Assembly (NCBI GenBank): GCA_015491905.1
Contig: WGGC01000175.1
Span: 1 to 34,797 of the forward strand
DNA length: 34,797 bases
From: Bacteroidales bacterium
GTDB lineage: Bacteria; Bacteroidota; Bacteroidia; Bacteroidales; F082
Direction of reading: 5' to 3'
Of the stretch, positions 24,730 through 32,428 are shown in pieces; the first letter of the stretch is position 1, and every line of letters begins with the position of its first letter. The position numbers were made by a program, and so were the translations under genes. The notes beneath the pieces were generated by a model that saw nothing but the letters and a program-made list of their open reading frames with translations, searched no databases and was not told the origin of the DNA.

Positions 24730-24772
24730 GACTTTATTTTTTAATGATTATTATCTATTTTATTTTCTTTGA

Positions 24773-24780
24773 CAAAAGTA
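24773..24780 (-). promoter_or_regulatory. -7 promoter box of the copper block
   Basis: TACTTTTG on the minus strand fits TAnnTTTG, 44 bases before the DUF302 ATG. No -33 TTTG was found upstream. Confidence 0.45.
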
Positions 24781-24840
24781 TTGCTACAAGAAGTGCTATG
24801 TGTTACATAATTACTGAAATGATTTATATACTTTTTTGAT

Positions 24841-24854
24841 AATTCTATAGAATT
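24841..24854. repeat. 14-base palindrome between direct repeats in the divergent promoter
   Basis: AATTCTATAGAATT is a perfect palindrome. The 11-base direct repeat GATTTATATAC occurs at 24821-24831 and 24861-24871, placing the palindrome between the two. It could be a regulator site serving the copper block or the helicase gene. Confidence 0.6.
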
Positions 24855-24890
24855 AAGTAAGATTTATATACATTTCTATACAGAGTTTGT

Positions 24891-24898
24891 TAGTTTTG
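24891..24898 (+). promoter_or_regulatory. -7 promoter box of the DEAD-box helicase gene
   Basis: TAGTTTTG matches TAnnTTTG, 32 bases before the ATG. Confidence 0.45.
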
Positions 24899-24929
24899 CT
24901 TGAAAATTAGAGAATAGAAAATAAAATAT

Positions 24930-26180
24930 ATGAAATTTAAAGAGCTCAAACTTTCAGAAACTATTCTGGAAGCAATTGATTATATGGGATTTGAAGATGC
25001 TACTCCCATTCAGGAAAAAGCAATACCTGCAATATTAGAAAATAAAGATCTAATTGCCTGTGCCCAAACCGGAACAGGGAAAACTGCTGCTTTTATTTTG
25101 CCTGTTTTAAGCGCCTTATTAAAAGAAAAAAAAGCACACCAGACCAAGGTATTGGTAATTGTTCCTACTCGTGAACTGGCCATTCAAATCGACCAGCAAA
25201 TACAAGGCTTTTCTTACTTTACCAATGCTGAATCAATTGCAATTTATGGTGGAGGAAGTGGTTCGGAATGGGATGTTCAGAAAAAAGCATTAACCTCAGG
25301 AACAGATATTGTTGTAGCAACCCCGGGGAAGTTAATTTCTCACCTGAATATGGGATATGTTAAGTTTAACCATGTTAAACATCTAATTCTTGATGAAGCT
25401 GACCGAATGCTGGATATGGGTTTTTATGAAGATATTCAGAAAATTATCACTTACTTACCCAAAGAAAGACAAACGCTGATGTTTAGTGCTACTATGCCAT
25501 CAAAAATAAAACAACTTGCAAAAAAAACATTGATTAACCCTGTAGAAATAGTAATAGGGCTTTCCAAACCGGCAGAAGGAGTATTACAGGCCGCTTTTCT
25601 TTCTTATGAAAACCAAAAAATACCACTTATCAACTATTTAATTGCAGACAAACCGGATGTAAATAGCATTTTAATTTTTAGTTCTACAAAAAAGAAAGTA
25701 AGTGATATTGTAAGAGGATTGAGAGGAAAAAACTATAATGTTGAGGGAATCTCATCGGATTTGGAGCAAACAAAACGAGAGGAAGTGTTGCGGGACTTCC
25801 GTGCAAAAAAAACAAGAGTTTTAGTTGCTACGGATGTTTTGAGCCGGGGGATTGACATTAAAGATATTGATATTGTTATCAATTATGATGTACCGGGAGA
25901 TGCTGAAGATTATGTACATCGTGTAGGAAGAACGGCCAGAGCCGCTACCTCAGGATTGGCAATAACTTTAATTAATGAAGAAGACAGGTATAAATTTCAT
26001 CAAATAGAACAGTTGATTGGCAGTGAAGTAAGGAAATTGCCCCTGCCCGACTTTTTAGGAGAAGGGCCGAAATGGGAAATTATTAAAAGAAAACCTTTTC
26101 GCAATAACAAGAATAAATCACAAAAAGGATATAAGCATAAAAAGGACTTTAAAAAACCATATGATAGAAATAAAAATTAA
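24930..26180 (+). CDS. DEAD-box ATP-dependent RNA helicase
   Basis: 416 residues of a DEAD-box helicase of the RhlE/DeaD kind, which unwinds RNA in ribosome assembly and mRNA turnover. Motifs in order: Q motif (ATPIQEKAIP), Walker A (AQTGTGKTAAF), PTRELAIQ, LDEADRMLDMGFYED, SAT (FSATMP), IFSSTKKKV, LSRGIDIKDIDIVINYD in part, and HRVGRTARA. A basic tail rich in Lys, Arg and Asn (about 385-416) is typical for RNA binding. It has its own promoter and is divergent from the copper block; no functional link is seen. The gap to the convergent DUF488 gene shows no clear terminator. Confidence 0.93.
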   Translation: MKFKELKLSETILEAIDYMGFEDATPIQEKAIPAILENKDLIACAQTGTGKTAAFILPVLSALLKEKKAHQTKVLVIVPTRELAIQIDQQIQGFSYFTNAESIAIYGGGSGSEWDVQKKALTSGTDIVVATPGKLISHLNMGYVKFNHVKHLILDEADRMLDMGFYEDIQKIITYLPKERQTLMFSATMPSKIKQLAKKTLINPVEIVIGLSKPAEGVLQAAFLSYENQKIPLINYLIADKPDVNSILIFSSTKKKVSDIVRGLRGKNYNVEGISSDLEQTKREEVLRDFRAKKTRVLVATDVLSRGIDIKDIDIVINYDVPGDAEDYVHRVGRTARAATSGLAITLINEEDRYKFHQIEQLIGSEVRKLPLPDFLGEGPKWEIIKRKPFRNNKNKSQKGYKHKKDFKKPYDRNKN

Positions 26181-26262
26181 TTTTTTAGTCTTAGATCAAT
26201 TTTTATACCTGGTTACGTTTGAATTATTTTGTGATTATTTTTTTTGAACGTATAAATTTATA

Positions 26263-26613
26263 TTAGTTCTTTGTTTCCAGTACTTCTTTTAAAACAACAG
26301 CATTATTCCTATTTTCATCCTTTGCAGCATAAACCAGCGTAATCACCTTTTCATTATTTTCAATTTTTTTTATTTCTTTCAGCAATGGCAATTTTTCCTT
26401 CAGTTCCTCCATATATTTAATTTTAAATAGTTCCCATTTTTCAGCATCATGGGAAAACCATTTCCTAAGGTTATTTGTAGGAGCAATTTCTTTCATCCAA
26501 AGGTCTATTTTAGCTTTTTCTTTGGATACCCCTCTAGGCCACAATCTATCCACCAAGATTCGGTAACCGTCATTATCACTAAAATTATCATAAACTCTTT
26601 TTATAAAAACCAT
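26263..26613 (-). CDS. DUF488 family protein
   Basis: 116 residues of the DUF488 family, with [20 protein letters not shown] in part ([15 protein letters not shown]), WFSHDAEKW and [19 protein letters not shown] in part ([14 protein letters not shown]). Members are small cytoplasmic proteins of unknown function; no catalytic role is established. The gene has its own TACCTTTG -7 box (26662-26655, minus) and is probably transcribed alone. Assignment rests on the LWPRG and AAKD motifs. Confidence 0.87.
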   Translation of the reverse strand: MVFIKRVYDNFSDNDGYRILVDRLWPRGVSKEKAKIDLWMKEIAPTNNLRKWFSHDAEKWELFKIKYMEELKEKLPLLKEIKKIENNEKVITLVYAAKDENRNNAVVLKEVLETKN

Positions 26614-26654
26614 GAGATAATCTGTTTTTAATCTTTTAAAGATAAAAATAAGTT

Positions 26655-26662
26655 CAAAGGTA
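26655..26662 (-). promoter_or_regulatory. -7 promoter box of the DUF488 gene
   Basis: TACCTTTG on the minus strand matches TAnnTTTG, 42 bases before the start codon. Confidence 0.45.
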
Positions 26663-26690
26663 TGAAAAATTCATTAGAGAGAATAAAATA

Positions 26691-26722
26691 AAAACCCTGA
26701 TTATCAGAGACAATCAGGGTTT
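26691..26722 (-). terminator. Rho-independent terminator after tRNA-Phe
   Basis: Arms AAACCCTGATT and AATCAGGGTTT pair over 11 bases around a 9-base loop; on the minus strand they are followed by TTTTTATTTTATTC. Confidence 0.88.
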
Positions 26723-26739
26723 AAAACTTCTTTTGAAAG

Positions 26740-26812
<73 letters not shown>

Positions 26813-26828
26813 AACGTTTTTGGAGCGG

Positions 26829-26858
26829 CAAAAATACGCTTTTTTTTCTTCCTGCAAA
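26829..26858 (-). promoter_or_regulatory. Promoter of tRNA-Phe with -33 and -7 boxes
   Basis: On the minus strand TTTG (26858-26855), 18 bases, then TATTTTTG (26836-26829). This is the only promoter here with both Bacteroidota elements, and it would start about 11 bases before the tRNA. Confidence 0.6.
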
Positions 26859-26928
26859 AAAAATCATTAAAAAAGTTTAAAAATCTACTCATAAAGATAA
26901 AATTTATCTGATTTCATTGTGAATAGTG

Positions 26929-26936
26929 TATTTTTG
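26929..26936 (+). promoter_or_regulatory. -7 promoter box of coaX
   Basis: TATTTTTG matches TAnnTTTG. It lies within the upstream part of the longest open frame, which shows that translation starts after it (26949 or 26955). Confidence 0.5.
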
Positions 26937-26948
26937 TCGTTGGAAAAT

Positions 26949-27689
26949 ATGTTTATGAATCAAAAAATTATTATTGACGTTGGTAATACACGCGTTAAGT
27001 ATGCCGTTTTTCAAGGAGAAGAAATGATTTCTTTTTTTACTTCTCCTAATCCGGAGTTAGAAATAATTAATAAATTATTGAAAAAATACCCACAGATTCA
27101 TTCCGGAATTTTGTCATCTGTAAAAACATTTCCCAAGGATATTGAGGACATATTAACTGCCCGATGTTTTTTTATACAACTTGGGGGAGGAACCCCACTT
27201 CCTTTTTATAATAAATACCAAACCCCTGAAACACTTGGTAACGACAGGTTAGCAATAGCTGCTTTTTCACAACATCTTTTTCCAGATAAAAATGTGTTAG
27301 CTATAAGTGCCGGCACAACCATCATATATGATTTTATAAACCAAAATAAAGAATATTTAGGAGGTAATATCAGCCCCGGTTTGCAAATGAGGTTAAAAGC
27401 TCTTCATCAATTTACTGAAAAATTACCTTTAATTTATTTAAAAGATATAGATTATTTAATTGGAACCTCAACTGAAACATCAATTCTTTCAGGTGTTTTA
27501 AATGGAGCTACTGAAGAAATTGCCGGGATAATTACACAATATAAAAAGCAGTTTGAAGACCTTAAAATTATTTTAGGGGGAGGAGATTATAAATATTTTG
27601 ATAAAAGATTAAAAAATAACATCTTTGCAAGCCCAAATATTGTATTGGAGGGTTTAAAGGTAATTCTTGATTTTAATGAAAAAAATTAA
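26949..27689 (+). CDS. coaX: Type III pantothenate kinase
   Basis: About 246 residues. CoaX phosphorylates pantothenate in the first step of coenzyme A synthesis. Motifs: DVGNTRVKYAVF (phosphate-binding, near the N-terminus), TPETLGNDRLAIAAF, AISAGTTIIYDFI and GGNISPGLQMR. The open frame extends to a GTG at 26919, but the promoter box at 26929-26936 lies inside that extension; the ATG at 26949 or the one at 26955 (MNQKIIIDVGNT) is the real start, and the second matches the family better. The stop overlaps the next gene's start, so it heads an operon with the outer-membrane protein, TPR protein and lptC. Confidence 0.92.
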   Translation: MFMNQKIIIDVGNTRVKYAVFQGEEMISFFTSPNPELEIINKLLKKYPQIHSGILSSVKTFPKDIEDILTARCFFIQLGGGTPLPFYNKYQTPETLGNDRLAIAAFSQHLFPDKNVLAISAGTTIIYDFINQNKEYLGGNISPGLQMRLKALHQFTEKLPLIYLKDIDYLIGTSTETSILSGVLNGATEEIAGIITQYKKQFEDLKIILGGGDYKYFDKRLKNNIFASPNIVLEGLKVILDFNEKN

Positions 27690-28956
27690 CTACATTTTGT
27701 TGTTGGGTTTAGTGCTTATAGCCCCATTTTTAAAGGCACAGGATATTAATTCTCCATATTCCCGTTATGGACTAGGTCGTCTTTACGGAAAAGATGTAAG
27801 CACAAGTTTATGGAGTATGGGTGGTATTTCTTATGGTATTGCTAATCCTTTTATTGTAAATGTTGCTAATCCCGCATCTTATGGAAGCTTTGATTCCTTA
27901 ACATTTGTGTTTCAAACCGGCATAACAGGAAATGTTGGCACATTAAAAAACACACAAACTTCCAGTAGTTATAATTATGCCTCATTAAACCATGTGGCAG
28001 TTGGATTTCCCGTTACCAAATGGTGGCGGTCTAGTTTAGGCGTAATCCCCTATAGTAAAGTTGGTTATGATACTCAGGTTAAAATTGCAGTAAAAGGTGG
28101 TTATACTCCTTTTCTTGATAACCGATGGGGTAAAGGAGCTTTAGCAGAAATTTATTGGGGAAATGGCTTTAACATAACAAAAAATCTTAGGGTAGGTGTG
28201 AATCTAAACTACTTGTTTGGAAACAAACGTTCCTACAACCTTGCATATTCTGCCGACTCCTTAAATGTTTTTGGAGCAAAAACAGAAAATTACATGTGGG
28301 TAGGGGGATTGCTTTACGATTGGGGACTTCAATACGATATACATATTAAAAAAGACCAGGTATTAACATTGGGAGTGGTTTACAGTAACAAAAGTACTGT
28401 TAGCGCTTACCGCTCAATTTTAGCGACTACTTTAACGGGAGGGTATGGAACCAATGTTGATATAGTCAGAGACACCATAAAGTATGTTGCAAGAGAAAAT
28501 GGAAATTTATTAATTCCGGGAAGTTTTGGAGCAGGATTTAGTTACCATAATAAGAACTTATGGTTAGTAGGGGCTGATGTTCAGTTTCAAAATTGGAGTA
28601 ACTTTAGATCATTTGGTATTGCAGATTCTTTAAGCAATTCTTTTCGCATTGCTATAGGAGGACAGTATACCCCTCAACATTCAAATATTTCTCCATTAGC
28701 CAAACGAATGACTTACCGGATGGGGTTGAAATATAATCAATCATATTTGCATTTAAATGGATTTTCTATTAATGAATTTGCTTTAACAGGTGGTGTTCAG
28801 TTTCCTTTTAAAAGGACAAGAACTAACCTTTCTCTAGGTTTTGAGATAGGAAGTCGTGGAACTTTAAAAAATAATTTAATTAGAGAAAGTTTTTTTAATT
28901 TTACCTTTGGAATAAATATTGTACAAAATTGGTTTTATAAACGGAAATATAGATAG
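27676..28956 (+). CDS. Outer-membrane beta-barrel protein
   Basis: 426 residues from the ATG at 27676, which overlaps the end of coaX by 14 bases; a longer frame from a TTG adds only three residues and is less likely. A signal peptide (MKKINYILLLGLVLIAPFLKAQ in two parts: MKKINYILLLG, LIAPFLKAQ) precedes SPYSRYGLG, the characteristic beginning of a Bacteroidota outer-membrane family usually found after coaX. Alternating strands and a terminal aromatic-rich segment fit a barrel. Function is unknown. In this operon, with lptC, it may belong to envelope assembly. Confidence 0.82.
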   Translation: MKKINYILLLGLVLIAPFLKAQDINSPYSRYGLGRLYGKDVSTSLWSMGGISYGIANPFIVNVANPASYGSFDSLTFVFQTGITGNVGTLKNTQTSSSYNYASLNHVAVGFPVTKWWRSSLGVIPYSKVGYDTQVKIAVKGGYTPFLDNRWGKGALAEIYWGNGFNITKNLRVGVNLNYLFGNKRSYNLAYSADSLNVFGAKTENYMWVGGLLYDWGLQYDIHIKKDQVLTLGVVYSNKSTVSAYRSILATTLTGGYGTNVDIVRDTIKYVARENGNLLIPGSFGAGFSYHNKNLWLVGADVQFQNWSNFRSFGIADSLSNSFRIAIGGQYTPQHSNISPLAKRMTYRMGLKYNQSYLHLNGFSINEFALTGGVQFPFKRTRTNLSLGFEIGSRGTLKNNLIRESFFNFTFGINIVQNWFYKRKYR

Positions 28957-28977
28957 TGAATTAAATACTCAGAAATC

Positions 28978-30375
28978 ATGAAAGCAAAAATCTTTATTTT
29001 TTTACTCGGATTAGGATTAAGCCTCTCGGTAATGGCCGGGACACCAGTGGAGAATAATTGGGTTCCACAAGATAATGGCACCCGTTATGGAAAAGACAGC
29101 ATAAAATGTCTTGTTAATCTCTCATTATACAGTGAATTTTATAAACAATGGAAGCAAAGTCATTATAAAGGCGAAGCATTACAAGATGCCGTTGGCCCTT
29201 GGCATTGGACTTTTAAAAATTGTCCCCGTGCCACAGAAAACATATATATTGATGGTGCCCGTATGATGAAATTCCGTATCAGAAAAGCACCACCAAATAA
29301 AAAACCGGCTATGATCGACACACTCATGATGATTTATAATCAGAGATTAAAGTATTTCCCATATAAGTTCGGGACAAGTATTCCACAAAAAGGAGAAGTG
29401 CTTGGAAGAGCAGGGATTGCTCTTTATCAGGTAGACCCGGGAGCTTATAAAAAAGCCTTTAAATATTTGAAAGAATCCTTAGATTTAAATAAACAAAAAG
29501 CATTAGGGGCTGTTTATATTTATTATTTCCGGATTTTGACACGTATGGCCAGAGAAGGTCAGGCGGATACCACAGCAGTAATAAATGCTTACGACAGACT
29601 TATTGGATATGCCAATGACAGAATAAAAGAATATAAAGCCCAAAATAATACAAGAAAAATTGCAGAATATAAAAATATTAAGGCAGCTTTGGATTATTCC
29701 TTCCAGCCTTTTGCAAATTGTAAAGATCTTGTTAGGATTTATACAAAAAAGTATGAAAAATCTCCTGAAAATGAAGAGTTATTGAAAAATATTATAGGAA
29801 CACTGGAAGATAAACAATGTTTTAACAATAATTTATATTTTGATGCTAACCAAAGCTTATATAAAATTGACCCTCAACCGGAAACGGCTTACCTTCTTGG
29901 GACATTACTATTAAAACAAAATAAAACAGCAGAAGCAATCAAATATCTTGCAAAGTCTACTACTATGGCGGATAAAGACCGGGTTTTGGATGCATATATG
30001 TACATGGCACAGGCATATCAAAATTTAAATAACTATCCACGCGCAAGAGAACTGGCATATAAAGCTCTTAAAATAAATCCACATTATGGAATGGCTTATG
30101 TTTTAATTGGTGATTTATACGCAGCAAGTGCTAACAAATGTGGAAATAACGACTTAACAAAATTAGTGGCTTATTGGGCAGCGGTAGATAAATATAAACA
30201 AGCTAAACGGGTTCAACCAGATTTAGCAGACGTAATGAATAAACGGATTGCTGTTTACAGACAACATTTTCCTACAACCGAGCAGTTATTCTTTTATAAT
30301 CTGAAACCCGGACAGAAGTATAAAGTAGGATGTTGGATAAATGAGGAAACTACAGTACGGGCTGCTAAAAAATAG
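28978..30375 (+). CDS. Exported TPR-repeat protein
   Basis: 465 residues with a signal peptide (about 1-20, ending SVMAG). The central and C-terminal part (about 150-410) is helical, with clear TPR units such as AEAIKYLAKSTTMADKDRV in part and YPRARELAYKALKINPHYG. The N-terminal region (about 25-110) is rich in Trp, Cys and Tyr and not recognisable. TPR proteins are scaffolds for protein partners. It lies 21 bases after the outer-membrane protein and 12 bases before lptC, in the operon order common in Bacteroidia. Specific partners are not known. Confidence 0.85.
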   Translation: MKAKIFIFLLGLGLSLSVMAGTPVENNWVPQDNGTRYGKDSIKCLVNLSLYSEFYKQWKQSHYKGEALQDAVGPWHWTFKNCPRATENIYIDGARMMKFRIRKAPPNKKPAMIDTLMMIYNQRLKYFPYKFGTSIPQKGEVLGRAGIALYQVDPGAYKKAFKYLKESLDLNKQKALGAVYIYYFRILTRMAREGQADTTAVINAYDRLIGYANDRIKEYKAQNNTRKIAEYKNIKAALDYSFQPFANCKDLVRIYTKKYEKSPENEELLKNIIGTLEDKQCFNNNLYFDANQSLYKIDPQPETAYLLGTLLLKQNKTAEAIKYLAKSTTMADKDRVLDAYMYMAQAYQNLNNYPRARELAYKALKINPHYGMAYVLIGDLYAASANKCGNNDLTKLVAYWAAVDKYKQAKRVQPDLADVMNKRIAVYRQHFPTTEQLFFYNLKPGQKYKVGCWINEETTVRAAKK

Positions 30376-30387
30376 AGCAGTATAAAA

Positions 30388-30948
30388 ATGATTTATAATT
30401 TAATTAAAAGCGCTTTTATGATTTTTATCATGGGAGCGCTTTTATCTTGTGTTAATTCAATTAAAGAAGTTCAAAAGTTCTCTGAAAGCGATACCCTTTC
30501 GGGAATGGCAGCTTCAAATATACAGTACACAAGATCCGATTCGGGTAAAATTCAGTTAATATTAAAAAGCCCATTACTTTTAAAACATGAAGGAAAAAAG
30601 ACTTTTACTGTTTTTCCTAAAGGTTTTTATGTTCAATTTTTTGACACTACTGGAAAGGTTATTTCAACATTGAAAGCAGATTATGGAATTAGAAAAAAAA
30701 ATGCAGGAATTTTGGAAGCAAAAAAAAATGTTGAAGTGAAAAACTTGAAAAATAAAGAAACACTTTATACCAACATTCTTTTATGGAATGAAAGAACAAA
30801 AAAAATTATTGCGCCGGGGCCGGTAAAAATTATAGGTTCAAGTAGAACAATATATGGTGATAGCCTTATAGCAAATGAAAATTTCACCCACAGAACAATA
30901 TACGGAATCCGTGGAGTTTTAAAAGTAAAAGAAGATTCTTTACAATAA
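30388..30948 (+). CDS. lptC: LptC-like LPS export lipoprotein
   Basis: 186 residues. A lipobox ALLSC (Cys21) suggests a lipoprotein, unlike the membrane-helix-anchored LptC of Proteobacteria. The remainder is a beta-rich LptC/OstA-type fold (residues about 45-180), with YGIRKKNAGILEAKKNVEVKN in part (GILEAKKNVEVKN) and TIYGDSLIANENF. LptC carries lipopolysaccharide from the inner-membrane ABC exporter to the periplasmic bridge. Its position after the TPR gene and before a CNNM-type protein is the usual one in the class. Confidence 0.87.
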   Translation: MIYNLIKSAFMIFIMGALLSCVNSIKEVQKFSESDTLSGMAASNIQYTRSDSGKIQLILKSPLLLKHEGKKTFTVFPKGFYVQFFDTTGKVISTLKADYGIRKKNAGILEAKKNVEVKNLKNKETLYTNILLWNERTKKIIAPGPVKIIGSSRTIYGDSLIANENFTHRTIYGIRGVLKVKEDSLQ

Positions 30949-30957
30949 ATTTTTATT

Positions 30958-30965
30958 TATTTTTG
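30958..30965 (+). promoter_or_regulatory. -7 promoter box upstream of the CNNM-type gene
   Basis: TATTTTTG matches TAnnTTTG, just after the lptC stop, so the next gene can be transcribed independently of the coaX operon. Confidence 0.45.
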
Positions 30966-31006
30966 ATTTATTGAATATAAAATAGATTGAAATTTAATTT
31001 TTATAG

Positions 31007-32272
31007 ATGAGCACCAACTGGCTACTTGTTTTTTTCTCTCTTATATTTTCTGCTTTTTTTTCAGGAATGGAAATTGCATTTGTAAGTTCCAGCCGTTTAA
31101 AGCAAGAACTAGACATCAAAAACAGACTTATATCTGCAAAGGTATTATCTGGTTTCTTTGAAAATCCTTCCAGATTTATAGGGGCATTATTATTTGGAAA
31201 CAATGTGGCACTTGTTATTTATGGTACTGCAATGGCAAATATTTTAGAGCCTGTTCTTGAAAAAGTTTTACCACAATATTTTAAAGGAGAAGTTTGGGTA
31301 CTGATTGCTCAAACAATTATTGCAACATTACTTATTCTTGTTGTTGCAGAATTCATTCCAAAAGCTCTGTTTAGAATCCGTCCTAATGCATGGCTTAAAA
31401 CATTCGCAATTCCTGTCTGGATATTTTACTACCTCTTCTATCCATTAATTTTTATTTATATTGGTTTTTCAGAATTTATTTTACGTCTTTTTACCGGGGA
31501 TAAAGGGGGGAAAACAGGTTATACTTTCAGTGCTGTTGATCTGGATGAATACATTCAAAACCTGTCTACTAATGAAGAACCCGGCCAACTACTAAATCAG
31601 GAGTTAGTGATGATTCAGAATGCAATGGATTTTAAAAATGTAAGATTACGTGATTGTATGATTCCCAGAACAGAAATTATTGCCATAGAAATCAATAAAT
31701 CACCTCTGACTTTGAGAAATCTGTTTACTGAAACCGGTCATTCAAAAATAATGATTTATAAAGAAAATATTGATAATATCATAGGTTATGTACATGCTTA
31801 TGATATGTTTAAGAAACCTGAAACAATAATGGAGGTTCTAAGAAAAGCAGACGTTTATCCTGAAACTACCCTGGCAAACAATGTATTGAAGCAGCTATTA
31901 AAAAATCATAAAAGTGTTGCTATAGTAGTTGATGAATTTGGGGGCACATCAGGGATGGTTACCATGGAAGATATTATGGAAGAGATTTTTGGTGAAATAG
32001 AAGACGAATATGACAAGGATGAAGAAATAGAACAGAAAATATCTGAAAATGAATATATATTTTCTACACGTATGGAAATTGATTATATTAATGAAAAATA
32101 TAAATTAAACATTCCCGAATCGGAAGAGTATGAAACATTAGCAGGGTTTATACTTCATCATTATTCCAGTATTCCTAAAGAAAATTCAGAAATAGAAATT
32201 CCGCCATATAAATTTTTTATTTTGAAAGCTACTGACAACAAACTGGAAAAAGTAAAGTTAATAATTGAGTAA
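31007..32272 (+). CDS. CNNM/CorC-type membrane protein with CBS domains
   Basis: 421 residues with the DUF21/CNNM membrane part (about 1-150, with FSGMEIAFVSSSRLKQELD in part), a CBS pair (about 215-330; RTEIIAIEINKSPLTLRNL in part), then GGTSGMVTMEDIMEEIFGEI in part and a CorC domain (about 345-420). The family is tied to Mg2+/Co2+ efflux and older names call it haemolysin. It is a paralogue of gldE at 11300-12655, with the same architecture and a near-identical motif ending the CBS pair. It lies between lptC and a PPIase, its usual place in Bacteroidia. Confidence 0.9.
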   Translation: MSTNWLLVFFSLIFSAFFSGMEIAFVSSSRLKQELDIKNRLISAKVLSGFFENPSRFIGALLFGNNVALVIYGTAMANILEPVLEKVLPQYFKGEVWVLIAQTIIATLLILVVAEFIPKALFRIRPNAWLKTFAIPVWIFYYLFYPLIFIYIGFSEFILRLFTGDKGGKTGYTFSAVDLDEYIQNLSTNEEPGQLLNQELVMIQNAMDFKNVRLRDCMIPRTEIIAIEINKSPLTLRNLFTETGHSKIMIYKENIDNIIGYVHAYDMFKKPETIMEVLRKADVYPETTLANNVLKQLLKNHKSVAIVVDEFGGTSGMVTMEDIMEEIFGEIEDEYDKDEEIEQKISENEYIFSTRMEIDYINEKYKLNIPESEEYETLAGFILHHYSSIPKENSEIEIPPYKFFILKATDNKLEKVKLIIE

Positions 32273-32382
32273 TTTTTATTTTCAATTACCTATTATTGTT
32301 AACTATCGGTTTAATCGGAATTTATCACTCTGTCTTATCAATCAATTTTACATAAATTTCTTTTATTTACCGATTCAATTCG

Positions 32383-32390
32383 TACATTTG
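32383..32390 (+). promoter_or_regulatory. -7 promoter box of the PPIase gene
   Basis: TACATTTG matches TAnnTTTG, 38 bases before the start codon. Confidence 0.45.
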
Positions 32391-32428
32391 CAGATTAAAA
32401 TTAAAAACTGAATTAATTATATATTAGT

